DNA from: Minisyncoccota bacterium
GTDB lineage: Bacteria > Patescibacteriota > Microgenomatia > UBA1400 > PJMF01
DNA: 34,199 nt
Assembly (NCBI GenBank): GCA_009885085.1
Contig: VFLK01000042.1
Span: forward strand, 1-34,199
Reading direction: 5' to 3'
A model generated the notes under the pieces. That model saw only the letters and a program-made list of their open reading frames with translations. It was not told the DNA's origin and searched no databases. Of this stretch, positions 1 to 8,030 are shown piece by piece. How positions within the stretch are numbered: position 1 is the stretch's first letter; each line of letters starts with the position of its first letter. The translations under genes and the position numbers were made by a program.

Positions 1-2
1 AT

Positions 3-245
3 GGCTACTATTCAGGAAAAATTGAAAAAAAATTTAAATCTAAAAATAGCATTATTGACATTTTCAAATTAGAAATTAAGAGAAAGTATAAGAGAAATAT
101 TTTGTCAGAGATTTGTTACATTTCGTCTCAGTTTAAAGATAATACCATGGAGTTAGTTAGTGCATTTATTTATTTGTTAATTAAAGAAGTTATATATAAG
201 ATTGGTTTTATATTTGGTAAAAATGCTGGAATAGAATCTTATTAA
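3..245 (+). CDS. Glycosyltransferase family 2, C-terminal fragment (cut by window start)
   Basis: An open frame enters from the left edge and runs 80 codons to TAA at 243-245. Such a run is unlikely by chance at this base composition. The encoded tail is basic, then has a hydrophobic helix (ELVSAFIYLLIKEVIYKIGF) and ends in FGKN. A positively charged tail ending in a hydrophobic LLIKE..YKIGF..GK segment is common at the C-terminus of membrane-associated GT2 transferases. The catalytic domain lies outside the window, so the family call rests only on this tail. Its last 69 bases overlap the convergent gene 177-1649, an extreme case of the 3' overlap seen at every convergent pair here. Confidence 0.6.
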   Translation, partial: GYYSGKIEKKFKSKNSIIDIFKLEIKRKYKRNILSEICYISSQFKDNTMELVSAFIYLLIKEVIYKIGFIFGKNAGIESY

Positions 246-1649
246 TGCAATTGAAAAAAATAAAATAATTCTAGGTCTTAGTAATCTTAAGAATGGCGTG
301 TGTTTATTTGATATTAATGACGCTATAAAACATTCTATATAAATTTTTCTAGTATTTTCGTCATCATCAATGCCCCAAATTGTTGTAGATCCAAATATTC
401 CAACTTTTTTGTAGTTATAATAATGGGATAAAATTTTAATTTTTATATTAAGGGTATTGCAATATTCATTGAGGGATTTTTGTTGGAATAAATTTTTAGA
501 AATTGATAAAGCGAGTTGGGCTTCACCTAAAAAGTTATGTTTATTTGCAATGTATTCAAAATCTTTCCAATTTATATTATTGGTTTTGATGAAATCCCCT
601 AAACTATTTAAGGTATTGAGACCTCTTAAAAAATCATTTGTCCAGTAACAAATAACTTTTCCCAGGAAAAAGTATTCATTTCTGAATCTTTGAGAATGTT
701 TTTTACTAGAAAGTATTTTAAAGAATTCTTTAGTGAATTTGATTGAACGTTTTTTGTCAAAATAGAAACTTCTTGGATGGTTAATTAAGAAATGCAAGTC
801 CAACTGAATATGATTAACATTATTTAGAAAAGAAATTTCTTGTTCGTATCTATTTTTAACTGAAAAATTGTTTTTAGATAAAATTCTAACAATATTAGGT
901 AGTTGTTTATAGTTTATGAGGACATCAACATCAGAGCCACTTATTGTTGAATATTTACTGATATTATCTAGGCTTACAAATTCAATATTCTTATTTTGAA
1001 AAATTTCAAATATTCTTTCTTTTTCTAAATTTAGAACTTCAGTAAAGAACTTTTGTCTCATATCTATTTCACGATCATGATATGAAAATCCAAGAAATTT
1101 ATTTTTCAATGATAAAAAATCAAGTAAGGTCATATCAATTTCTTTACTGATTTTATTTACTTCGCCAGTTTTTAAAGCATAAATTATTTGCTTCAATTCA
1201 CTTAAACCTGTATCTATGTTTGACATAGCTAGTAAATAGAAGCACACAAACCTTAGAGGAGTTAATGCTTTAAAGTGAAAACTACTTTTTTGAGAAATTT
1301 TTGAAATTTTGGCTACAAAATTATTTATCTTGATGCCTTTTTTATAAAAAATTATATATTCATTGTCAATTATATAAATGACTTTTCCAAAGATATCACT
1401 TTTGTTATAAATTCCATCGCTGTGTATATTATTGTCTCCTTTTAATAAAAAATACTGTTTTCCATTTGATGATGATTTTGAAATTATTCTGTGAACTATC
1501 AGACCATGTTTTTGTAAGAAACATACGATTTCACCCGTTTTAAAATTTGCATTTTTATTTATTTCTAGTAATAGTTCGGTACTAGATTGAAATTGTGGGT
1601 GCATGCTTTTACCCTGTGGTCTTGTATAGATGATATAATCTTCTTTCAT
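177..1649 (-). CDS. S24/S26 signal-peptidase-like domain fused to a nucleotidyltransferase (NTP_transf_5-like)
   Basis: The 490-residue product has two parts. Residues about 8-100 look like an S26 signal peptidase core: a GKSMHP motif with candidate nucleophile Ser15, a VHRI motif with His53 where archaeal/Sec11-type enzymes carry the second catalytic residue, and a KGDNN..SD motif at 70-78. No transmembrane anchor precedes it. Residues about 210-400 resemble the NTP_transf_5 family: GSDVDVLI with Asp240 and Asp242, and a third acidic residue in QLDLHF (Asp284). In other bacteria this nucleotidyltransferase family sits beside HprK-like and PqqD-like genes, in some lasso-peptide clusters and in exopolysaccharide loci, and both neighbours are present here. 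Substrates are unknown. The ATG is directly adjacent to the ATG of the divergent gene at 1650. Confidence 0.75.
   Translation of the reverse strand: MKEDYIIYTRPQGKSMHPQFQSSTELLLEINKNANFKTGEIVCFLQKHGLIVHRIISKSSSNGKQYFLLKGDNNIHSDGIYNKSDIFGKVIYIIDNEYIIFYKKGIKINNFVAKISKISQKSSFHFKALTPLRFVCFYLLAMSNIDTGLSELKQIIYALKTGEVNKISKEIDMTLLDFLSLKNKFLGFSYHDREIDMRQKFFTEVLNLEKERIFEIFQNKNIEFVSLDNISKYSTISGSDVDVLINYKQLPNIVRILSKNNFSVKNRYEQEISFLNNVNHIQLDLHFLINHPRSFYFDKKRSIKFTKEFFKILSSKKHSQRFRNEYFFLGKVICYWTNDFLRGLNTLNSLGDFIKTNNINWKDFEYIANKHNFLGEAQLALSISKNLFQQKSLNEYCNTLNIKIKILSHYYNYKKVGIFGSTTIWGIDDDENTRKIYIECFIASLISNKHTPFLRLLRPRIILFFSIALIRFYSSIFTKYKTNLIYNFFN
1631..1639 (+). promoter_or_regulatory. Extended -10 box for the gene starting at 1650
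   Basis: TGATATAAT is a perfect extended -10 element. It ends 10 bases before the ATG at 1650 and lies within the 5' end of the divergent gene. It mirrors the minus-strand box at 1660-1665, so the two promoters sit inside each other's genes. Confidence 0.6.
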
Positions 1650-2795
1650 ATGAAAACTAATTATAATAAGGCATTCTTTCTTTTTTTAAAAATTGCAAAT
1701 ATTAAGATAAAGCTAAATATACAACAGAAATTTGATTTTTTGTTCTTGAAAAATAAATACGTAGATTACATTTCTAAGTCAAGTAAATATAGTATAGTTG
1801 TAGATATTTATTTTGTTAAGGATGTTAAGGATCAGATAGTTATAAAGCAAAATAGTAAACATTTCGAAGTGAGAGCCGTTTCATTAAACGAAGGTTTTGG
1901 ATATTTCAGCGATGTTTTTTTATCAACATTTATTCAGATAATTGGTGAAAATAATGGATTAGTTATTCATGCCTCTACTTTATGCTATAAAAATAAAGGC
2001 TATATTTTTATGGGCAATTCTGGTGCTGGAAAGTCAACAATCAGAAAAATTTGCGAACCAGTGGAGTCGCTTAGCGATGATATTGCAATTATAAAATTAA
2101 TCAAAAAAAAGTACTATTTATATGGTTCTCCATTTTATCAAAGTACAAAAATGATCTATCCAAATAAAAAGGTATTAATAAATGGTATTTTTAATATAGA
2201 GCAGAGAGTTTATACAACAATTGAAAAATTGTCTGAATATGATTGCTTTATTTCAATTCGAAATAATACATTTATTTTAGATAATTTTTCACTACAAAAT
2301 GATCAGATACTCAATTTAATAAAGAACGTAGGAGTGTATAAGTTGTCCTTTGAAAAGAATATTGATTTTTGGAGGATGATAACAAGCAGTAATTTTAGGT
2401 TTTTATCAAAAAATAATTTTAAATCTATTTTGTCTAAGGTTAATAGGGGAATCTTAGTTTTTGGACAAAAATATAATTGGGTGCCAATTATTGCAAATCA
2501 AGCATTAATTAACGGTTTAAATCTTATTAATGAAGCTGGTTGGGACTTTGAATTTGATAGCAATAAAACAGTGAAACTAATTTCCGAACAAGTTAGTAAT
2601 AAAAATTACTCTGGATTGCACACGGAGATAATAAGAAAAATTATAAAGAAAAATTTAACTAGAAATTTAGTTGTTGTGTGTTTAAAATACAAGAATAAAA
2701 CCGTTGTAGTTGATGGAAACCATAGAGTTGTTGCTGGCACTGTTATCAAGAAAAAGCCATATTACAAACTAATATATGCAAATTCTGCTATATAA
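1650..2795 (+). CDS. HPr-kinase-like P-loop protein with a C-terminal ParB/sulfiredoxin-like segment
   Basis: The chosen ATG at 1650 lies 10 bases after an extended -10 box; an upstream in-frame TTG at 1587 would lie inside the divergent gene without support. The product has 381 residues. A Walker A motif GNSGAGKST at 122-130 and a following LSDDIAII acidic motif at 141-148 are typical of HprK/P-like kinases. The region before it (VIHASTLCYKNKGYIFMG) matches the strand that leads into the P-loop in HprK-related proteins. Unusually, the C-terminal ~110 residues carry VVVDGNHRVVAG (DGNHR at 355-359), the signature of ParB/sulfiredoxin-fold domains, a fold that also includes free-serine kinases. 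HprK relatives next to PqqD and NTP_transf_5 genes occur in lasso-peptide and exopolysaccharide loci. The phosphate acceptor is unknown. Confidence 0.75.
   Translation: MKTNYNKAFFLFLKIANIKIKLNIQQKFDFLFLKNKYVDYISKSSKYSIVVDIYFVKDVKDQIVIKQNSKHFEVRAVSLNEGFGYFSDVFLSTFIQIIGENNGLVIHASTLCYKNKGYIFMGNSGAGKSTIRKICEPVESLSDDIAIIKLIKKKYYLYGSPFYQSTKMIYPNKKVLINGIFNIEQRVYTTIEKLSEYDCFISIRNNTFILDNFSLQNDQILNLIKNVGVYKLSFEKNIDFWRMITSSNFRFLSKNNFKSILSKVNRGILVFGQKYNWVPIIANQALINGLNLINEAGWDFEFDSNKTVKLISEQVSNKNYSGLHTEIIRKIIKKNLTRNLVVVCLKYKNKTVVVDGNHRVVAGTVIKKKPYYKLIYANSAI
1660..1665 (-). promoter_or_regulatory. -10 box for the gene starting at 1649
   Basis: A perfect TATAAT on the minus strand ends 10 bases before the ATG. 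It lies inside the coding sequence of the divergent gene. No clear -35 or Shine-Dalgarno sequence is visible, so a leader of only about 3 bases is expected. Confidence 0.55.
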
Positions 2796-2800
2796 AATGA

Positions 2801-2809
2801 TGTTATAAT
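2801..2809 (+). promoter_or_regulatory. Extended -10 box for the PqqD-like gene
   Basis: TGTTATAAT lies between the stop of the upstream gene and the ATG at 2817, ending 7 bases before that ATG. This favours ATG 2817 over ATG 2811, which would be only one base from the box. Confidence 0.6.
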
Positions 2810-2816
2810 AATGTCT

Positions 2817-3086
2817 ATGATTAAGTTTAAAATTAACCCAAATATTATTTATAAGACCTTCGAGAATGAGGTACATATATTAGACTATAAAACAGCTAAT
2901 ATATATTCCCTAAATCCAACAGCATCTTTCATATGGACTCAATTAACGAAGCCTATTACAAAATTAAAACTAATAGAAGAAGTAGGGAAAGAGTTTGATG
3001 CTTCAAAAAAAGAAATAGAAAAAGATGTCGAGGAGTTTATAAACGAGTATCTAGAAAAAGAGTTTATTTTAAAGTTAAATAGTTGA
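2817..3086 (+). CDS. PqqD-family protein (RRE-type winged-helix)
   Basis: The 89-residue product (91 if the ATG at 2811 is used) has the PqqD layout. An N-terminal beta part ends in VHILDYKTANIYSLNPTAS, resembling the 'd...g....Ln.ta..iw.l' pattern of this family. FIWTQLTKPITKLKLIEEVG then gives a winged-helix segment, and a C-terminal helix EFINEYLEKEFIL closes it. PqqD proteins bind peptides as RiPP recognition elements, and stand-alone relatives accompany HprK-like kinases, as in this pair. No precursor peptide, cyclase or radical SAM partner is visible nearby, so the client is unknown. The last 23 bases overlap the convergent gene at 3064. Confidence 0.85.
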   Translation: MIKFKINPNIIYKTFENEVHILDYKTANIYSLNPTASFIWTQLTKPITKLKLIEEVGKEFDASKKEIEKDVEEFINEYLEKEFILKLNS

Positions 3087-3957
3087 TTCTAGCTATAAGT
3101 AATCCATAAAAATGGGCTATTAGTTTGCTCCAATTACACCAGTTACTTTCTTTCAAATCCCAGAATACATATCTCAAGTTATCTTCTATTATTTTTTTTG
3201 CAAATTTATTTCCATCATAGGCAAAATATCCATAACATGCCATTCCTCCACAAATATAAGACCATTCTTGTTTATTCATTTCTTTTGCATTAAGCCACTT
3301 ATTATGGTGAACTTTCATAGCTGGTTCATAGCCGATTTTATAGCCGCCCACAAGACAGCGATTAATTATTTCAGCATCTTCAGCATTGCTGCCGATAGAT
3401 CCCGGACCAAGCCATTCTTTGAAGAGTCCAACTTTTTTGAATATACTAGCTTTTATTGCCATGTTGTTTCCAAATCCTACAGTTTCCCAATGTTTGCAAG
3501 GTTTTTGAGTTATAGTAAATTTATCGGAATCTTTTTCGAAGGTGCAAGGGCAAACTTCATTTTTATGTTTTTTTGGCTGATATGGAAGAGTTTTACCAAA
3601 ACAAAGTGAGATGCTCTTATTTTTTTTGAAGGATTTAATGATGGCGCCAATCCAGTTTTTACTGACCAGGCAGTCATCATCAGTAAAAGCTAGAATATCT
3701 CCTTTAGCCAAGGGAATTGCATAATTCAAAGATTTTGATTTCCCATTTGAGTTCAGATGGGAATATTTCAGTGAATTATTATTAAATTTAAAAACTAAAT
3801 CTTTTGTTTTGGAGTTAGTGCTTTGATCAACAATAATGATTTCAAGTGGTTTAATAACTGAATTTAACAGAGCGTTTAAACATCGATCTAGTTGATTCGA
3901 TCGATTTTTTGTAGCAATAATGACTGAAATATTGCTAGATTCGAGATTTTTTTTCAT
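3064..3957 (-). CDS. Glycosyltransferase family 2
   Basis: A 297-residue GT-A protein. SVIIATKNR (10-18) is the nucleotide-binding first strand of GT2 enzymes, IIIVDQST is the second, and FTDDDC supplies the metal-binding DXD-type motif. GSNAEDAEIINR near residue 190 fits the catalytic-base ED segment. The C-terminus has a long aromatic region (YVFWDL...FYGLLIARINYL) that may lie on the membrane. It is the last gene of the five-gene minus-strand operon. Its start overlaps the RGP-like gene upstream by 23 bases, and no Shine-Dalgarno is visible, so it is probably translationally coupled. The sugar cannot be inferred. Confidence 0.9.
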   Translation of the reverse strand: MKKNLESSNISVIIATKNRSNQLDRCLNALLNSVIKPLEIIIVDQSTNSKTKDLVFKFNNNSLKYSHLNSNGKSKSLNYAIPLAKGDILAFTDDDCLVSKNWIGAIIKSFKKNKSISLCFGKTLPYQPKKHKNEVCPCTFEKDSDKFTITQKPCKHWETVGFGNNMAIKASIFKKVGLFKEWLGPGSIGSNAEDAEIINRCLVGGYKIGYEPAMKVHHNKWLNAKEMNKQEWSYICGGMACYGYFAYDGNKFAKKIIEDNLRYVFWDLKESNWCNWSKLIAHFYGLLIARINYLTLK

Positions 3958-4942
3958 TATTTATTTTTGAAAATTGATCAAGCCAAATCAAGGTAGCCTT
4001 TTTTAAATTTACAAAATATTCATTTTTTGGAAATTCAACTTTTTTTATTAATTCTCGGTAGCTATTCAGAATACCATTTGAAGTCAGTTTAACCTTGTCA
4101 ACCTCAAGCCAAATTTTCTCGTTCATTTCTATGCCTTCAGCTTCTTTAATTAGATTTTTAAAAGGATCTGATGCTTTTCTGTGTTCAATGAAAGGGGCGC
4201 CGTTGATAACTGCCAATCCAAGATGATCCATAATTTTTTTTGAAAAAATCCCCGCCCATATGTCATCGAACCTATCATATCCCCATTTGACTCCTTCTTT
4301 ATTTTCACCCATTAGGGGAAAGTACATCAGGGGGGTAATTTCACTTCTAAAAGCTAAGTTCATTGAGCACATAGGATAGTAGCTATGTGATGGAATGATT
4401 TGTAAAAAATGTTCGGCAAATTTGGCTTTAAACTCCAGATTTTGAAGATGAGTTGGACCATCAAAGTCTAGAACGTTAGTCCATAGTCCGTGGCTTACCA
4501 TTACAGGTGACTGAGTACGATTCAAATAGGGCATTCCCCTGGTATACATATGTCTGGAATCTGGATAGGTATTAACCCAATTTTGAGGGGTTTTAAGAGT
4601 TAGGTTTTTTTGGTGAAGTTTAACTAAATCATGATTCCTAACTGGATAACAGTCATCATCAATAGTTACTATTATGTCAGCACCTAATTTGTAAGCCTGA
4701 ATAAAGCCGTAATTTCTGATTGCAGACACCTTTCTTGGTATAATCCAGCTTTTTTCTTTTAAATCTTTGTCTATTTCTTTCCATGAATAATGATAAATTT
4801 TTTTACCAACTTTTGGTATCTTTACTGACTTTTTTGGTCTATCTTCGCAAACTATAATAGAGACATCTTTAAATTGTTCTTTCCAATCATTTAAAAAATC
4901 AAGGTTTCGAATAGTGGGAATTACTACAAAAATATTTTCCAT
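3935..4942 (-). CDS. Reversibly glycosylated polypeptide / UDP-arabinopyranose mutase family (GT75)
   Basis: The 335-residue product matches the plant RGP/UAM family along most of its length. Motifs include VVIPTIRNLDFL at the N-terminus, TIDDDC with Asp95-97 (DXD metal site), RG at 135-136 at the position of the self-glycosylated Arg of plant RGPs, VSHGLW.N..D.DGPT (149-164), PMC.MNLAF (190-198), YF.LMG, a DDIWAG motif at 226-231, and HRKASDPFKNL, where plants have HSKASNPFVNL. Plant enzymes interconvert UDP-arabinopyranose and UDP-arabinofuranose in the cytosol. By homology this gene may supply a furanose sugar nucleotide, or act as a self-glycosylating transferase. It lies 16 bases after the propeller/glycosidase gene and also has its own -10 box. 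Confidence 0.85.
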   Translation of the reverse strand: MENIFVVIPTIRNLDFLNDWKEQFKDVSIIVCEDRPKKSVKIPKVGKKIYHYSWKEIDKDLKEKSWIIPRKVSAIRNYGFIQAYKLGADIIVTIDDDCYPVRNHDLVKLHQKNLTLKTPQNWVNTYPDSRHMYTRGMPYLNRTQSPVMVSHGLWTNVLDFDGPTHLQNLEFKAKFAEHFLQIIPSHSYYPMCSMNLAFRSEITPLMYFPLMGENKEGVKWGYDRFDDIWAGIFSKKIMDHLGLAVINGAPFIEHRKASDPFKNLIKEAEGIEMNEKIWLEVDKVKLTSNGILNSYRELIKKVEFPKNEYFVNLKKATLIWLDQFSKINNEKKSRI

Positions 4943-4948
4943 TGGTAC

Positions 4949-4957
4949 ATCTTATCA
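4949..4957 (-). promoter_or_regulatory. Internal extended -10 box before the RGP-like gene
   Basis: TGATAAGAT on the minus strand begins immediately after the stop codon of the upstream gene and ends 6 bases before the ATG at 4942. No ribosome binding site fits in the gap. It suggests an extra leaderless promoter inside the operon. Confidence 0.45.
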
Positions 4958-4958
4958 G

Positions 4959-7900
4959 TTAGAGTTCGATTTCGCCAATGATGTCTAGATTAAATGAGGG
5001 TAAAACAATTTTATTACTTTCAATAGGCTGTTTTTGCAAATATGCTCCAGAGCTAGGATCGAGCCATTGTACATTTTTAGCGATAAATGGAGTTACAATT
5101 TCATTTTCAGTTTTAGATGCGTCAAGTTTGTTTATATAAATGTAGGCCATATTCTCATTTCTCAAACCGAATGTTGCGATTTGTGGGCTTTGACTTTCCA
5201 TATTAAACGGTTCGAGTTCCTTTTCAAAACTTTTTGAAATGTCAGAGAATGCCTTGGTAAAATTTCTTTCTGCAGGCCCCAGATAAATATTTGCATTTTG
5301 AGCATTTTGGTAAATATTTCCTGGCTGATTCCAAAAAACCAAGTAGGCTTGATTAAAGAAACTTGTCCAAAGCTTTATTCTCATTCTATCTGCGCTATTT
5401 TCATCCCAACTATAATTTATATTACCAATTTCTGAGAATATTAGCGGTTTATTAAACTGTTTCAAATTATTAATAATAGTTTCTGTCGTTAATGCCGTTT
5501 CAGAAATATTTTCTGATCCGTACCAGTGATAACTAAGTAAATTTAGATCTTGCATCTGCGGTTTATCCCAATTTGTACTAATAGGGTGGTGATAAGGATC
5601 AATTTGTTTTATATAATTAATAACAAATTCTAGCCACTCGTCACTGACCTCAGCTTCATTTGTTATTTCCCATATATCAATGTAGCTGGCATATCGTGGA
5701 ATTACTGAATCCAGATAATTTTTTACAACTGCCTTATTTTTTGGATCACCAATTGAAAATGCAAAGGGTGGGTGAAAACCAAAAACAGTCATCATTATGT
5801 GGTAGTTTTGATCGCGCAATTCTTTTACTAGATTGTCACCATATTTAGAGGCTAATAAATCAATTTCTTTGTAGTTACTTTGTTCTTTCCACAATGTGAA
5901 ACTTGCGTTTCCGACTCCCCACCTAAATAAGTTAAATCCAGCATCAGAATATTCTTTGAAATAATCTTCAAAACCTGTATAAGCTATATCCTCCTTTGTT
6001 TTTGGAGGTTGTTTAGAGGTTGCTTTAGGAAACTGATTAAGAGGGTTGTTATCAAAGTTGCGATCGAGTATTACATCTTCCAATCCGAGCGGATAAAATT
6101 CAGATCCGCCTTCAAGACCAAGCATTGATGGCTTCGATTCATCTATTTGAATATATTGAATATTTGAGATTTGGTCAATGTTAAATTTATCTTTAAAATT
6201 AATTTTATTAAAAATTGAAGGAGTTCTGATATTTAATTTATAGCTCCAAGTTCCAATTTCATCTGGTCTAAAGCGTACCTTCCAAGTATTTTTTTCATAG
6301 TTAAATCCATTAATATCATATTTTTTATTTGAAGGACTAGTAATAATTGCTGAAAGTTGAATATTTTCATCAAGTGGAATGCCAAGGTTTTTTAGTTTAC
6401 GCTGAACTGTAATTTCTATAATTGATTGATCGTATTTATATTCAATTTCAAAATCTTTCTTTTTTACCACTACATAATTGTTAAATAAATTTTTAACTCT
6501 GCTTATAAATGTAGTTTTGGAATTATAATTTTTTTCTTTTAAAAATTGTGGCAAAATGTTATTAAAGAAAATAATCATATCGGAGATTTCTTCTTTGTTT
6601 TTATTTGGCAAGGAGTTAAAAATAAAACTGTTTTGGTCGAAAACTTTATTGATTTTCACATCTATAGATCCAACCAACTGACGACCTTCGTCAGTAAAAA
6701 ATATACGGTCATCGTTAAAGAAAATTGATTTTTCCGCCACCTTATAGGGAGTTTTGTAAGTCCAAATATCTTCAAAATTTTCAGATAATTTGCTTATAAG
6801 AGCATGATTTCCTTCTGAGATTGAGGCGATAATGTAATTATTTTCAGATTTGAAAATACCCACAATTTTTCCGCTAATAAAAGCTTGTTTTGCTATGTAT
6901 TTTTGAATGTAGTCGATTTTGTATAACTCTCCATTTGAACTTCCAACAAACAGATAATCATCGATTAGGTTGAGAGTTACTGTGTCGGTGGAAAGCACAA
7001 GCTCCCATAGGATTTTTCCACTAATTTTGTCGAACACAATTAAATTATTTTTGTAACCTCGAATATGATGTAATAAAAACCCAAATTTCTCATTTGAGAT
7101 AGTTTCTGGTTTAATTTCTCCTTCTGTTTCTATCGACCACAATATTTCTCCTGTTAAAAGGCTGACTTTTTCTAGTTTTTGACTACCGGAAACTAGAAAA
7201 AGGTAATCATTATTAATCTCATCTTCTTTAGGAAGTAAACTAAATGATTTCTCCCATAAAATTTGGCCATTATTTTTGTTGATAGCATAAATATTTTCAT
7301 CATCATTAGCGATAATGACTTCATTCCTAATAATTAAGTTCTTGTGAGAATAATTTATTTCTGTTTCCCAGTTAATATCGCCATTGCTTTTATTTATTGA
7401 TATAAGTTTTGATTCTGTACTACTTCTAACATACAGAATATTTTCATCTTGGAATAATCTTCCGAAGTGGATTGGATTGCTATCAGGGTAAACTTTGTCT
7501 AAGTCAGCTTGTTTTTGCTGATTTTCCCATTTTTTTAAGCCATCTAGTTTATTAATGGCATAGAGCATCCCATATCTATCTCCAAAAAAAATATTCTCAT
7601 CGTTCATGTCTGTAATAGCTGGTGTATCAGGGTATGTATTATTAGGATTTGTATAGCGCCACACTTCGTTTCCATTTAATGAGTTGAATAAATATAAATT
7701 TGAATCAAAACTGTTAATTGCTATATTATTTTCATCGGTCAAAGTTGTTGCAAAAGGTGAGTAATCCTGAATTTTTTTTGACCATATTATCTTGCCTGTA
7801 TTCTTATCAATACTATAAATATTTCCGGCTTGATCATTGAAAAATACGTTCTTGTCACTAAAAGTGAAGAGCGTTTCTGAGAATGCTTTTTCGTAAGATC

Positions 7901-8024
7901 CAATTGATTTAGGTGTAAATATTAGCCAGTTTGATGAGTTGCTTGAGTTAACTGAAGACAGAATCAAGCCGACTAAGATGATCGAACAAATAACTATAAA
8001 ATAGTTTTTAATTTTTTTGTTCAT
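4959..8024 (-). CDS. Membrane-anchored PQQ-like beta-propeller fused to DUF5060-like and clan GH-A glycosidase domains
   Basis: A 1021-residue surface protein. Residues 8-24 form an N-terminal signal anchor. Residues about 50-470 form a PQQ/BamB-like propeller with eight recurrent G.i.W-type blade motifs (near residues 76, 117, 161, 214, 252, 291, 335 and 417). Residues about 525-620 resemble the DUF5060 beta-sandwich (..RFRPDEIGTWSYKL..). From about 640 a TIM barrel follows: YPLG, then FNLFRWGVGN, WEITNE with probable acid/base Glu790, and PLIFSEIGN with probable nucleophile Glu865. The NE and late-strand E pair is the clan GH-A signature. It is probably an extracellular hydrolase or transglycosidase acting on the cell's own glycan, with the propeller as a binding platform; the substrate is unknown. 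It starts 6 bases after the upstream stop, within the operon. Confidence 0.8.
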   Translation of the reverse strand: MNKKIKNYFIVICSIILVGLILSSVNSSNSSNWLIFTPKSIGSYEKAFSETLFTFSDKNVFFNDQAGNIYSIDKNTGKIIWSKKIQDYSPFATTLTDENNIAINSFDSNLYLFNSLNGNEVWRYTNPNNTYPDTPAITDMNDENIFFGDRYGMLYAINKLDGLKKWENQQKQADLDKVYPDSNPIHFGRLFQDENILYVRSSTESKLISINKSNGDINWETEINYSHKNLIIRNEVIIANDDENIYAINKNNGQILWEKSFSLLPKEDEINNDYLFLVSGSQKLEKVSLLTGEILWSIETEGEIKPETISNEKFGFLLHHIRGYKNNLIVFDKISGKILWELVLSTDTVTLNLIDDYLFVGSSNGELYKIDYIQKYIAKQAFISGKIVGIFKSENNYIIASISEGNHALISKLSENFEDIWTYKTPYKVAEKSIFFNDDRIFFTDEGRQLVGSIDVKINKVFDQNSFIFNSLPNKNKEEISDMIIFFNNILPQFLKEKNYNSKTTFISRVKNLFNNYVVVKKKDFEIEYKYDQSIIEITVQRKLKNLGIPLDENIQLSAIITSPSNKKYDINGFNYEKNTWKVRFRPDEIGTWSYKLNIRTPSIFNKINFKDKFNIDQISNIQYIQIDESKPSMLGLEGGSEFYPLGLEDVILDRNFDNNPLNQFPKATSKQPPKTKEDIAYTGFEDYFKEYSDAGFNLFRWGVGNASFTLWKEQSNYKEIDLLASKYGDNLVKELRDQNYHIMMTVFGFHPPFAFSIGDPKNKAVVKNYLDSVIPRYASYIDIWEITNEAEVSDEWLEFVINYIKQIDPYHHPISTNWDKPQMQDLNLLSYHWYGSENISETALTTETIINNLKQFNKPLIFSEIGNINYSWDENSADRMRIKLWTSFFNQAYLVFWNQPGNIYQNAQNANIYLGPAERNFTKAFSDISKSFEKELEPFNMESQSPQIATFGLRNENMAYIYINKLDASKTENEIVTPFIAKNVQWLDPSSGAYLQKQPIESNKIVLPSFNLDIIGEIEL

Positions 8025-8030
8025 AAAAAC

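Noticed and set aside
1-72. Frame 1 reads ATG at base 1 and stops at 70-72, giving a possible 23-residue peptide
   Set aside because: The frame starting at base 3 is open three times longer and encodes a plausible glycosyltransferase tail; the short frame has no support.
1587-1649. TTG-initiated extension of the HprK-like gene
   Set aside because: It runs through the divergent gene's start and the -10 box; ATG 1650 fits the promoter spacing.
3268-3609. 113-codon plus-strand open frame rich in Phe and Ser
   Set aside because: Antisense to the GT2 gene 3064-3957; its composition is what the complement of GT2 coding sequence gives.
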